Positions 21,140 through 33,995 of a stretch of 64,000 nucleotides of DNA are shown piece by piece. Source of the DNA: Turbatrix aceti (Eukaryota > Nematoda > Chromadorea > Rhabditida > Panagrolaimidae); contig OZ017769.1 of NCBI GenBank assembly GCA_963969345.1, positions 2,981,600 to 3,045,599 of the forward strand, written 5' to 3'. Below the pieces are notes generated by a model. That model was not told the DNA's origin. It saw nothing but the letters and a program-made list of their open reading frames with translations, and made no database searches. Made by a program: the position numbers and the translations under genes. Every line of letters starts with the position of its first letter. The first letter of the stretch is position 1.

Positions 21140-21602
21140 ATTTATCATTTGTAATTAATTTAATTAAGTAAAAAAGTAAACAACAATCGTCCTCCCTCAA
21201 CACTTGTGAGGGATTTTGGAAAAATTAGCGGGATTATGGTTAAGGCGGTGTTAATCACCGCATTTTGTTGTTTGTTGGCCGATAAATCATGGCGCTGCAA
21301 GAGGCTGGCATTTTTGAAGCCAGGTATGATGACCCGGTGATGCGAGGTGAGGCGGCTTCTCCGGCAATCCCGGCACACATCTACAGTCATACTTTTTAAT
21401 TATCCTATTTACTTGTTGTCTCCAAACTCACTCGTGAACTGCGATTACGTAGGGATGAGGATGATGAGTTATCCGGTACGGTAGTAGTATATAATAACAT
21501 TACGGGGAAAACAATTTGCTCACTTACTTAGTCTTAATTTATGTTCGATGAATATGACTCGTGCATAAATCTGTATTTACTGTCGTAAATTTTGTTTGAC
21601 GC

Positions 21603-21655
21603 AACGCGGATTCGAACTTGTAACCTTCAGCCTTTAGTTTCTAACCTGCAGCAAA
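21603..21655 (-). repeat. tRNA-derived sequence, 3' half
   Basis: On the minus strand, AAGTTCGAATCCGC resembles a T-arm with B box (plus strand 21605-21618). The 5' half of a tRNA cannot be folded, so this is a tRNA relic or SINE piece and not a working tRNA. Confidence 0.3.
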
Positions 21656-21792
21656 AATAAGTTTAGCTTCTTTTTTTGTGAAAACATTGTTTTTGATGCA
21701 CAAAAGTGTCTTTCTGCAATATTTGAACTTTTATTTTTTGCATGAGTTAAACAAATCAACTTCTAACCACGTTTCAATGCAGACAAAACTTT

Positions 21793-21875
21793 TTGACCCC
21801 ACCCGGAATCGAACCCGTACCCCCTCAAGTCCTGCAAACCCCCGGGTGCCGTCGCTCTGCACCACAACTCCAATT
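21793..21875 (-). repeat. tRNA-derived sequence
   Basis: The minus strand shows an A-box-like GTGGTGCAGAGCGACGG and a B-box-like GGGTTCGATTCCGGG at tRNA-like spacing. The acceptor arms do not pair and the T-stem is imperfect. It is best read as a tRNA pseudogene or SINE head. Confidence 0.35.
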
Positions 21876-24800
21876 CGAATGCCCTGATCCAAATTTTTCT
21901 GCAAATTTTTGTTGTTTATCTGTTGCAAAAAATGATGCAATTCCATATTTTGTTGTTTTATTGCTCATCACAATGACTCGCTTGTTTTGGTGTTGACAGG
22001 TATGCAAGATAATACCTGATTGTTCATCAATCTGCAATTTTGATCTTCCCAAAGACTCTTAGCACTATTTTAAGTGTCATTTTAGCTTGCAGGTGTGCGA
22101 ATTTTCTGGTAATAATTCAAGCTGCTTTAAATTGTTGTCTTAAGTGATGTGTTTTTGTTTATTTTTGACTTTAGTATCTACAAACAAAAAATATTTACAA
22201 TAGAAAAAAGTACATAAAGAAGATCAAAAATGTTTCAAAATCACCAAAAAATTAGTCGACTAAGGACCGGGGCTGTTTATTAATTCTGATAAATTCGTAT
22301 CCCATCATGTATGGAGGTTATTCGATATTTATGACATTTATTACCTCTCTGAGGTACATGCGGCACCTGGAATGCTGCATGCAAATTAGAGGGAGTCAAG
22401 GTATAGCTATCTGTTTTCTGGGTCCCTAGACAGGTGTTTGGGTGTTGACGGCAATGGTCTTCCACACGGTAGAAAGGCCCGAAATAGAGTCAGTCAAAGA
22501 GGCGGGCAACTAACTCAATTAACAGTTTTGAGGCGGGTGGGGTGGGGGTGGGGGTGATGTGGGTATAAAAGGTGCCCGACGACCCAAATTTGGACCATTT
22601 GGCTCACTTTTGACTTGTTTTTATGTTTTTTTCCTTTTTTTGGTAAAAATAGCAAAAATAGGGTTTTCCGTTGATTTCTGATCACTTTTTCATACCGTAA
22701 CCCGTATTTCTGAGTTTTAAAAAAATTTGTCATTGTTGATAATTAAAATTGAAAAAAAGTGGAAATTGTCTGTAGTTCTTAGAAAAAAACTGATGGCAAA
22801 AAATTTTTTTAATGTTCTCGGAAATCCCCGTATTATCCTCTGCAGTCATCGCTCGGCACTCTGGGAGTAATTGGTTTTCACTGACTGACAACGTTCTGCC
22901 TCAGGAAGGTGACGGCCACCTGCTTCTGCTTTTTTTTGTATGCAAGTGTGCCATCGGGCATCCATCCATGTATCCATGCATTACCGTGACTGTTTCTCAC
23001 TAATGGAGTATCGCAAATCTGGCATACGAATTGTAAACAGTGTCGTCGGCATTGCATTTAAACAAAATTGGAGAAAAAAAATATTTAGATGGGGATACTG
23101 TACTGACAGGTGTGGCATGGCGCGTTGCAAATATATAAAATCTGCCAAACGTTGTTGTATGCAGTTGACGGTTTTGGACAGGCGTTAAATTAGTCGGTAG
23201 ATTTTTAAAAAAGTTTTTTTTTTAATTTTCATGAAATAAAACAATTTTTTGTTCATAGTTTTTTTACTCGATGTAGATCGTTAGAACGTAAATACTGTAG
23301 CAGAACTTTGAAATTGAATTTTTTTTTCATTCCAAGAAAATATTCAATAGTTTCAAAAAAATGTTCAAAATATAGAAAAAAAAACATATATTTTTTTGAA
23401 AAAAAATTTGAACAAACCAAAATTGAAAGTATTTAGAACTTTTTAGGGGTCTGTTCACAATTGTTATTCACATTTCGAATAAAAATTCGCATTTGTTTAT
23501 CAAATCAAAAATTTTTTAACGCAAAAAGGTTCAAATTTAAATAAATACATATTTCGGCTTTTTGTTGTACGAAAAATGTTCAAATTTTACATACTCTTCG
23601 GTTCTCGTCACGATTGTTGTCAGAATTACAAAATTCGCAGTTACCATGATAGATTTTGTTTTTCATCCATTTTTTTGTTGCACTTTTGGTATTTAGCCCT
23701 GGGGGTTTTTGCGGGTGTTAATAATAACTTATTGTGAGCAATACCCGCTTTGCAGAAACTTAGACAGGGATTTGGAACCGTCTTGCGTCATACCACAGAT
23801 TATCCAAAAATAATTCGATTCTTCAGACCGTCTGTTTAGATTTTTTCTTGGTTTTGAAAAGCAAAAAATGTTTGCACACCAGTCACCTGACCAAAAAACA
23901 TCTTTTTTTTTCATGTGTTGGTTTGTAGATATTTATTTTTGCGAACGACGTTGCGTTTGTTGCCTGTAGTCACGTGGTGGCCGTGAAAGTTTGTTGTTGA
24001 CATGCCACACTGCATCGTGGTTGGTCGACGACGACATCGAGGAGGAGGAGATGTTTAGCACTGGGATAGGAGATAAACGTGGCCGACGGGCTACAAAAAA
24101 CAAAAAAAAAATACCGCTCTCTTGTCAGATCTTCTGGAAACTAGTTGTACTATTATATATTTATTATATTGTTGTTCTGCTTTTTTTTCTGTTTTCGCAT
24201 CTTTTATCCGATTGCCGACGCATTTTGGAGCGCTTCTTGATCAATGGTGCTTATTTATGTACGCTAGATTAATCGAAAACTAATTTCTGTTGTCTTCACG
24301 CATTTTTTACAACAACGAACAAAACAACACTAATTTTTATAACACTCGGTAACAAATCTGCACTATTTGGCCACGTGTGTCGTCTATGCCTTGTTTTTCC
24401 CAGGTGTCTCGTTTTATGTGTTATTGCTGCTCAAATTGATGTTCGACCTGATTAAACTACAGTAACCACCGCTGATGAGTGCTTGAACGCCGTGTTTTCC
24501 ATTTTTTTAGATTTTCGCAACGAAATAAATATTAGAGATATTTTTTTTCAAAAATCTACAGAAAAAAAATATTTTCAAAAAACAAACTGTTTCGAAATCC
24601 ATATTTTTTTTAGAAAAACTCCAAATCCACTTTTTTCTAGTAAAAACATTTCCAAAAAACTGCACATGTTTTTTTGTAGTCCGTTGAAAAACAAGATCTT
24701 TCCTTTTTTTCTTATGGTTTAAACATAATTCTACTAAACTGACGTGTGTTTTATAGTATTTATTATAATAAAACATTCCAAACATGTTTAAGGTGATACG

Positions 24801-25577
24801 ACTTTGAAGTCCGTATTAAAGTTCATCCCGTGGTTGGCATTTTTTTTTCTTGTGCACAAAGCAGAAAAAATTTTGCCTAACCTTTTACCCTATATTTATT
24901 TAGTCCTTCGTTGGCTTACGTGAAATATCAGATAAAAAAGTTTTATTTTTGTTCTCCAAAAATATATATGTATGTTTTGCACTGTTTGATTTAAAAACAA
25001 AAAAATTAAAACATTTGACAAAAAGTTGTAAATATTTACGATTTTTTAAAGTTTTTTCCGTATGATTAACGATTTTTTTCGATACATTTTTTGTGCCTGG
25101 TTTGACACACACTTTTTTGTTCTAACGTTAACGCACTTACCGTATCTTTAAATTTATGTACCCTCAAATGTTCCTACCCCTCCAACTTGTCGTGCACGAC
25201 ATCAAAAGGACAAAAGTAACAAAATGCGAAATAACACCTGTCTCACCGGTGGGCGCATGCGGAGGCCACGTGTCCTTGTGCTACATTTGTAATTGATTTT
25301 AGCTGTACTCGATGTAGGTTGCAGGTGATTTTTGTTCCGAGAAGAAATTTACTTTCACTGTAGGGATCGAGGGCTCGCTTTTTTCATCTTTAACATACAA
25401 AGTTACCGAGCACTTATGTACATGCTGTGTTAATTTCTCAGGGCATTTGTTTTGTGAATGGGTGTTACAGTAGTTTTAGATTACGTGATAATTGAAATTA
25501 GGTTTAAACTTTTAAAACTTAGGTGACAAATATTTAATTTGGGTTTTTTGATATCGAAAAATAGGTATAAATATTGT

Positions 25578-25805
25578 ATTCCACTCGAGACCAGCATATG
25601 CGTGCGCACATTTTTTTTGCTATTTTTTTAAATAACAAGTTTTTTGTGCATATATGCATAATTATAAATATGTACCAAAATCGATTACTTGTTTTGCTTG
25701 CTCTCGAGTGGAAAAAACCGATTCCACTCGAGACCAGCATATCGGAGTTTTCAAGCGTGCGCACTTTTTGTCGCTATTTTTACTTTTTTCAAATAACAAG
25801 TTCTT
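25578..25805. repeat. Duplicated block with CTCGAG palindrome
   Basis: ATTCCACTCGAGACCAGCAT occurs at 25578-25597 and again at 25721-25740. Both copies are followed by GTGCGCAC, then T-rich DNA and AAATAACAAGTT. In front of the second copy, CTCGAGTGGAA (25703-25713) is the exact reverse complement of TTCCACTCGAG (25722-25732). Confidence 0.75.
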
Positions 25806-28589
25806 TTGTTCCTAATTGTACCGTAATCCATTACAAATCTGCGCTTCAGGTCAATTAGAATTTTATCTTGTTTCCATTTCGGCATTTTTTTGTTCTTTTA
25901 CACAGATTACCTTTTTTTGACGTCTACCTGACATTCTGAGATATACCGGATTTTGGTTCTTTTTTTCGACCATTTTTTGTGTCTAGCAGAAGTTTATGAC
26001 TCACCGGACAGGCTACGTCTGGCAACTACGATCTTCCACGCAAGAGACGACCCGAAATCTATCCGCTTCTTCCTTTTCAGCTCGGCAACGTACAAAAAAA
26101 ACTTTTCGGATAATCCGGCCCCAATTTGTGCCAAATCCGACGCAGTCATAGACACTTGACGTATATGTTATGAGCTACGATAGATAAAAAAAAAGAAGTG
26201 TTAGACATGTCAATTTTTTTTGTTCCCTGTCGAGAATAGATAGAGGCTACACGAAGCGTACATTATGGGATTTGGCATTATATGCCGTAGACTAGACTAG
26301 CTATGCGAAGAGCAGCACGGTGAAGGTAGACGTCACTCACCTGTCTGGTCCGGCCTCTTGGACAATTGGCCCCATGGCATTTAAAGTATATTATAATTGT
26401 CGACAAAGCAGCATAGAACGCACCTTTCTTTCAAATTGCTTCCTTAGATCTAGAACTTTTGTTACGGTAAAATGTTTTTCTATTTAAAAAAATAGAAAAA
26501 TTAGATCTTTGTGTTGTCTTAGAAATGAACATATTTTTTTCCTAAAATGGACAAATGAAAAAAAATTACTTCAGAACAACAATTTTCGTTTCTACAAAAG
26601 TCGTTGTCCTGAAGCGAAAATGTGAATGTCTCACAGCGAATGTTATAGACTTTCTCTAAAGCTGTTGTCTTACCACGAAAATGTTGTTCCGTTTACAAGT
26701 TTACGAACATTTTCATTTATTTTTTAAGAAATTTTGAATACTTTATTGGTCTTGAAACGAAATTAAGCATATGTAAATATTTTCATTCAAAAAAATCCTA
26801 AAATTTCAAAAATGTTTCTAACCCACGAAAGTTGTTGTCTTAAAGCAAAAGTTTCAAATTTTTCATCTCAAAACGAATATTTTCATCTGTCACAACGAAT
26901 TTTTTTTAATTTCAAAAACCAAAAACCATGTAACATTTTTACTTTTTCTCGCTCGTCTTAGTTTTTTTTTAATTTCGCAACCGTATTTTACGTTTTTTTC
27001 CATTACGGGCTTCGCATACTTTCAGTTTTTCATCCCGGTAGTAATACTTCTTACATCCTGTTTCTGCGTATGTCTGTACGTTTGAAAAGTACAAAAATCG
27101 TATCATCGTATGTCTTACTAACCATGCTTCCCTGCCGAGTGCGTTGAGGGCCATCTAATTATCCCCATGTATTCATTTAAACCTCTCTGTCGTCTTTTTC
27201 TCGGTTACGTAAGAGATTCTCAGATTTCGGTGGTTTTACAGGCAAAAAAAAGTCTGAGTCCATCGAGAGGATTTCTAAATAATAATTTTCTTTGGATGCC
27301 ATTGGAAATATATACATACATGTATTATATTTTTTGATGATGGAAAATTCTTACTGTCTCAAAATGTTTTGAAATGGATTAGGCTGGACTGGATAGACGG
27401 TTGTAGTGTTTGAACATATTTTATAAATGGCACACATGTTGACGGGAGAAGGCTTTGACCATGGACCATGGATGTGAGCTTGTTGGTCGACCTTTGATCC
27501 AACGTTCTGTGTGTTTTTCTTGTTTTTGCAGCATGTGTTCTATCGTTTAGCGGCTTCTTATCCTGTTATTTTTATGTTAAGAGTTTTATGTTGAAGCATT
27601 GATCAGAAAAAAAAATTCTTCATATTTTTTTCAGAAAACAAGGTTTTTCAAAAAAAGTCCTAAAAATATAAATTTGATTTTTTGATCAAATTTGAAAAAT
27701 TTGATACAATATTTGTTGCCAAAATCAAAAATCCAGTTTTCGAAAATTTTTCGAAACCGAAAAAAAATTTTTAATTTTTTTTTGTTTTTTTTTTTAAATT
27801 TTTTTTGAGAAAAAGACGGACCTTTTTTTGTATCCGCAGACACTTTTACACCGTGTTTTGCACTCCTACACCTGTAAAATTGCCTACAGTTTAGTCCCGC
27901 CCGAACGCGATGAAACAGCGGATACCGCGAATTATTTATTGTCCTGCAAAAAAAAACTCATCCCCCTCTCCGGTAGTGTGGTTGAAGAAATTAAAGTTCA
28001 CTTGTAAATAAATATAAAATGCCAGTCGCTTGTTAGCCAGACCAGTGTGATGTGCTCGGCCGGATAGCAAAACTGTTTGCGCGAATGCATAAGCCTCTAA
28101 TTGGAGGACTTTCCGGCTGAAAAATGTGTACTTCATGTCATGTTGTCGGATGGGTTGGCTGGGCTGCTTCTTCTGGACAATGCCAAACGCTAAAGGTGGT
28201 CTGGTGTTATTTATTAGCGCCGTATAGTAAATGACTCGTCATTCACTTTTTTTTGCATTCCTGCAATTTTTGCATCTCAGTAGAATCCCAAATTATACTG
28301 CTTCCTCGTCGCTCGAATTACAAATACGATTCACAGTGCTTTGAAAAAATGGGTAAAAATAGAGATAGACAGCATTTGGAAAGCGTGGATAGTGGATAAT
28401 AACCGAGGGCATTACCTGCTTTGTGGGGGAAGGGGGACTTAGCTGGCATTTCGGAGAGAAACAAAAAAGGGGGTTGCAGGAGAGGTTTTCTGAGAAACAC
28501 ATTTTTTACAAAAAAATATTTTTTTTAGGATTTTTTAGGAATTTGTTTTTGGATTTCAAGTTTTTACGGTTTTGCATGATTGACGCAGA

Positions 28590-29985
28590 AAAATTTAAAA
28601 GACACTCTGTGAGCCGATTTAGTATCGACGACCCCGTGTTTTTACAACCCCCAAATATTTTGTGCCAAAGTTGCAGGTGGCAGGGGGGAAAGAACAGAAA
28701 TAAATATAAAAAAAATTCCAGAAGCCGGATTCTGGAGTTACGGCTTCTGGAAGTTTTTGACGTCAAATTTTCAACTTGCTTCAAAAAATCTGATTTTTGG
28801 CATACAAGGGTATCTTGGCACGCGAAATCGACTGGTGTACTCAGATTTTTTTTGAACTTCTGAGTTTTTCGGAATTATTGATTTTTGCAATTTTTCGACA
28901 TTTTGCCTTACATTTTTGGCTACAGCATTTGCATTTCTTCTGGGGGAGCAGTGAGGTTCAGATCATCATGTAGAGCATGTTTTTCTGAGTCTGGGATAAA
29001 AAACACAAAAAAAAGTGGTAACACTTTTGTGACCATCTTCGGGCATTTATCGCGCGCACTCGACAAAAAAAGAGTGTAAACAGCATCTTTTTTGCCTCAA
29101 CTGACAAAAAAAGGCGTGCGCGCGCGTAAAAGGAGTCATGTTTAAAAAAATGCCCTAAAGCCAATTTTTGTTTTTTATGCTAGCGGTCACCTGGGTAGGC
29201 TTGGGCATGTCCCAAACATTGCTTTAAGTTACTTGTGTTTTTTATCGTATTATTTTGCTACGAGTTACAGCATTCCAACTTTTCAGTTTTTTCAAATGCC
29301 TGTAGCAATGCGCAAAATTGTCGGATTAAACGCGCAAGTGACTTGTTACAATCTTCAGGACATGATGAAACCTATTCAGGTAACCGCTAGCAGAAAAAAT
29401 AAAAATGAGCTTTTTTTTAAACATGACTCCTTTTACGCGCGCGCACGCCTTTTTTTGTCAGTTGAGGCAAAAAAGATGCTGTTTACACTCTTTTTTTGTC
29501 GAGTGCGCGCGATAAATGCCCGAGGATGGTCACAAAAGTGTTACCACTTTTTTTTGTGTTTTTTATCCCAGACTCAGAAAAACATGCTCTACAAGAATAT
29601 CTGAACCTCACTGCTCCCCCAGAAGAAATGCAAATGCTGTAGCCAAAAATGTATGGCAAAATGTCAAAAAATTGCAGAAATCAATAATTCCGAAAAAATC
29701 AGAAGTTCAAAAAAAATCTGAGTACACCAGTCGATTTCTCGTGCCAAGATACCACTGTATGCCAAAAATCAGATTTTTTGAAGCAAGTTGAAAATTTGAC
29801 GTCAAAAACTTCCAGAAGCCGTAACTCCAGAATCCGGCTTCTGGAATTTTTTTTATATTTATTTCTGTTCCTCCGCCCCTGCCACCTGCAACTTTGGCAC
29901 AAAATATTTGGGGGTTGTAAAAACACGGGGTCGTCGATCCCCCCTTGGTCCTAAATCGGCTCACAGAGTGTCTTTTAATTTTTAA
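28590..29985. mobile_element. Long inverted repeat, about 560 bp arms (fold-back element)
   Basis: The left arm (about 28590-29150) is repeated in reverse complement at about 29411-29985, around a spacer of about 260 bp. Shared blocks include GACACTCTGTGAGCCGATTTA at the outer ends and TAAAAGGAGTCATGTTTAAA at the inner ends, with GCGCGCGC between them. Arms differ by small indels and scattered substitutions. Within each arm CCAGAAGCC and GGCTTCTGG form a secondary palindrome. No transposase frame is visible, so a non-autonomous fold-back or MITE-type element is likely. The right end abuts GTTCG-rich repeat. Confidence 0.85.
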
Positions 29986-30580
29986 ACGAACACAAACAAA
30001 ATATCAGATTTGGCGCGTTTGTAAACAAACATTTACAAAAAAATTAAATCAAATTTGTTGAAACGAACAAAATCTAACGTTTGCACAAAGTTCACATCAA
30101 AGAAAATGAACAACTGAGTTCAATCGTGTTTGTAAACAAAGATGATTTTTTATTTGTTTAAAAAATCATTGCAAAAAAATCAAAATTTTATTTTATTTGT
30201 TCACGTTCACAAACACATTTTCTCATTTTTTTGTGACAAAAAAATAAAATTTTTGTCAAAAAAACATGAACAAGAATTAGGAAAAAATTTCGATATTGTT
30301 GCCAAAATGAATTTTTTGTCAAACAAAATGAATGATTATTGTTTGACAAAAAATGAAAACGAAAACGTGTTTATACTTTTTTTCTACCTACTGAAAAACA
30401 AAATTTTGCACAGATGACACAAATAATCTGTTCGCCGTTTTTTTTTGCGAACACAAACTTTTTTGATTGAACACGAACACACGATCAAACCTGTTCGCGT
30501 TCGTTTGATTTCTCAAATAAAATTGTCAAAATGTGTTTGTGTTTTCTAAAAAATAAAAAAACGACTGTTCGACCCTTCTT
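29985..30580. repeat. GTTCG-rich dispersed repeat, copy 3
   Basis: Begins directly at the right end of the long inverted repeat (AAACGAACACAAACAAA) and continues with many TTGTTCACGTTCACAAACAC-like words to about 30.58 kb. One of at least six such tracts in the window. Confidence 0.5.
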
Positions 30581-33500
30581 GGTTCGCATACTGCCGGCAT
30601 GATTAATTTATGCATTTTTAGTTTCAAGAATTGTGCAATGGAAGATGTTTGATTTCTTGGCATTCTTTGCATAGTATTTCTATTTTTTATTTGCATACTT
30701 GTAAAGCTCTATTATTTATACTCACTTACATTAGTGTGGATACACACATTTTTTCCCTTCTCGGAGCCCAGCTCGCTTGTATGTATGTACGGTAGCACTA
30801 CCACCAGGATTAGGATAAGGGTCATTAAAATTGTTTGTTCAAATTATTGTTTTTTTCTTCGCAGGATGAGGGATGCACTGACTAATTTCTCGGATAATCA
30901 TTTTATTTACTAACCACACGTGCGCATTTTTGGCTTATGATTCAACCGAACGAGTGACCGTAAACAGGTGTGATTTAACAGAAATGCCATTGTTTTAACA
31001 ATTGTCTTTTTTTTACAAATGAGAGTAAATAATTTACTAGAACTATTTAGTATAGATAATCACTTACCGGTGGATTATAGTTATAGTTTCTGCGTTACGA
31101 TAGCTTTTTCAAAAAATACCAGTTAGTAATTTTTAATTTATGTTTGTGATAAAAAAATTTCATTTTGGGTATTTTCTGCATTGTTTTGTTTAATGTTTTT
31201 AGAACTGAATTTAAAAATTAAATAAATTTGTTCCTTTTAATTTTTTTTCAACGATCCAATCCAAATAAAAAAAATTAATTTTTCAAAAAAAAATTTGAAC
31301 CAATTTTTTTCCTTTATGATTTTTATAATCCAGAATATAAAAATACGGTTCAAAAACTCACTTATAATTTTTTTTTCGGCAATATTTTTTCTGTCTCTTT
31401 TAAAAATAAACTAAAAAAAGCGAATTCTAAACATTTTTTTGAGCTTAATTTTTTTTGTTTTTTTTCTAAGATCTTTTATAGAAACAAACGGTTTAAAAAA
31501 TATGTCCCACCCCCGATCTTTTCAGTAAATACCATCATCTGTTCCAAAAATGGGTAATCTCATAAAAAAAATTTTAATGCCGAAAGCCAAAAAAAAAGTA
31601 AAATACATGCTTAATCCAAGTTTCTTCAAAAGTTCAAACGCTCACTCTCGTAAATCCGGTCGTAACCTATTGTATTTTTTTCGCTGTCTGTTCCCGTGTC
31701 ATGTAGACAACACGGAGCAGGCCACATGTCTTGTCGCTACTGTATACACATTCTTTACAGGAGGAGGGGGGATTAGGTGTGGTTTGGCCAGGGATTTGCT
31801 TATTATCACCATTTTATAATACATACAACAAATGCCATAATTGCTCACAACCGGGCAGTGAGTGTTCAGAGTACGCTTGGCGCTTCCAGGAGGAGACTGT
31901 TCACCTGTTCACCGGTTCATCGGGGGCTCGAAGCTGCTGACTTCTGTGATCTCTCAATTTGTAAATATTTAGTACATGCTTCTGCTTGGGGGCCCTCAGT
32001 CTTCGAAGACGGACAAAACAATGGTGTTTGTCAGAGATCATCGGCATGCCATCACTTTAATTTTTTTGCTGCTTGCTTACTGTCTGGGATGACTACTATG
32101 TGTTTGTTGTGGTGTTTTATGGTCACATTAACTTGTTATTATGCCAAAGACAAAAACATTCTCCTGATCCGATTTTTAGTCATTATTGCCACTTTTTTGC
32201 AAAAATAAATAAAATATTTTTGTTTTAAAGTTTTTTTGTTGTTGTTTTTTTACGGATTTGCTACTTCAAAATGGCATAAAAAGTGTTGAAAAAAGTTGCA
32301 TTCATTAAAAATAATTTTTTTGACAGAAATAAAAAATATCGAAAATATCAAACAAAATTTAAAAAAAAATTGTTAAAAAATTAGCAACAATTTTTCGAAT
32401 TTGATTTAAACTTTTCGAGTTTAAAAGCTAATTTAGGGGCGATCTGTCCGTTAGAACTTTTTTGTGCTCTCTCGGCATATGTTTTGTCTGCATTTTAATT
32501 GTTACAAAAAAAATAAATTCGACTATAAAGTTTTTATTTCAAAATTTTTTTTTTTTGCAAACGCAGACTTCCGTCATCTTTTTAGCGTGCATCTCGGAAG
32601 TAAGTGAAGGGATAAACCAAGTATGCCCTGAGGGGTCAAACACATACCCTGAGGGGATAAAAGTGACACCACCCCAGCCAAGGAGTATGTATAATTACCA
32701 TGACGTGGGTTCTACGTATACCAGGGAGATTAGACTTCTTATAGACTTTTTTTTGGCAACGGGATCAACGCTGACAATTCCGACCGAATTTGGAAGTTCC
32801 TTGGGGGAAGAACTTTGCATGCAGCATCTTTTTTAGTGTTAATCTGACAAAACTGTGTTTTGTTCATTCTTTACTCTTTTCCAATGTGCGGTAATGTACC
32901 GTAATAAAAAATATGTACATTTGGAAAAAATTTAGATTCACATAAAAAATGTGATTCTCAAAAATTATTCATAAAGTAAAAATTTTTTTTTATTTGATTG
33001 CAAAAAATTCGACATATGGCAACAACCCGAAGCCAAAGGCGTTTTAGTCATAAGCATAAACTTTTTTTATATTACACATAATTTTCTTCTCACACTTAAT
33101 GACGGATTAACGAGCTTGTGACCTTTCGCCCAATCCTTATGTTAAGGGTCGCTCTCTCGAGTATCATCTCTTCTGCTTTTTTTCTTGTTATTATGTTCTA
33201 CAGAGTTGTAGTGATTAGCGGTCCCCTGGTCAGAGAGCATTGCATGCAATGTGCTTCTGCATAAGCTCTTGAACTTTGTAGGGGACTGATTGAATTTTTT
33301 TGGCCACAATAAAATTAAATCTACAAAAAAATGCAAAAAAATGGTATTTTTATAATGGAACAGAAAATTGGCGGGAAATCCATTGGGTACCAATTTTCCA
33401 CTTGAGACCCTGCAGAGTCCCAAGAACGCATGTTGCATGCAGTTTTGTGCATTTTAGAAAATTTTCCAATTTTAGTTTTCAATTTTCGAACACCTAATTT

Positions 33501-33973
33501 TTGTTCTTGACAAGTGTAACATCACACAACTTTTATGGACGCACAACAAATTCTATCGTTCAGGTCTCTCTGGTCTTTCAGTGCCATTTGAACATAATTT
33601 ATGCTTTTTGCATTTTTTCTCAGCCCATCATGCAGCGTTCGTACTACAAATTATTTTCTTTTTAATCTTACATCAGTGAAGAAGCCAAATATCAGTCAGT
33701 GGTCAAATTGCATAGTCATTTGTTGTTTGTTGGTAAAGAGAAAAAAAATTACATAAAAATACTTTAATCTTTCGACTTGCTGCAAACCCTCCGGGGCTCC
33801 GCCTTTTTTTTGCCGGAGATGATAAATATTAAAGCCAACTTTTTTTTCGAATACCCGGCAGGTTGATATCACTTTTGTCTTGGTCTCTCAAACTCCGCCT
33901 TTTTTTACGATTTTTTTTAATATTTTAAAAAATATTCATTTATTTAAAAATCACGAAAGTGATTCTTCGTCCT

Positions 33974-33995
33974 TGCATGCATGCATGCATGCATG
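33974..33995. repeat. TGCA tetranucleotide microsatellite
   Basis: Five and a half tandem units of TGCA, a self-complementary motif. A related but broken tract lies at about 52.02 and 52.22 kb. Confidence 0.9.

Larger units (their letters stand above)
19740..28589. other. Gene desert, central part
   Basis: About 8.8 kb of AT-rich DNA with many homopolymer runs and no gene I can support. Items seen: GTTCG-rich repeat (19.9-20.3 kb), a hairpin at 21088-21139, two tRNA-derived sequences (21.6 and 21.8 kb), a duplicated CTCGAG-containing block (25.58-25.8 kb), and GC-richer islands near 21.0, 22.3-22.5, 22.8-23.2, 25.2 and 26.3 kb. These islands could be regulatory. Confidence 0.5.

Noticed and set aside
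28423..29926. Mirror-image ORFs (for example 28423-28863 and 29699-29926)
   Set aside because: They are the same sequence read from the two arms of the long inverted repeat. No conserved protein is seen.
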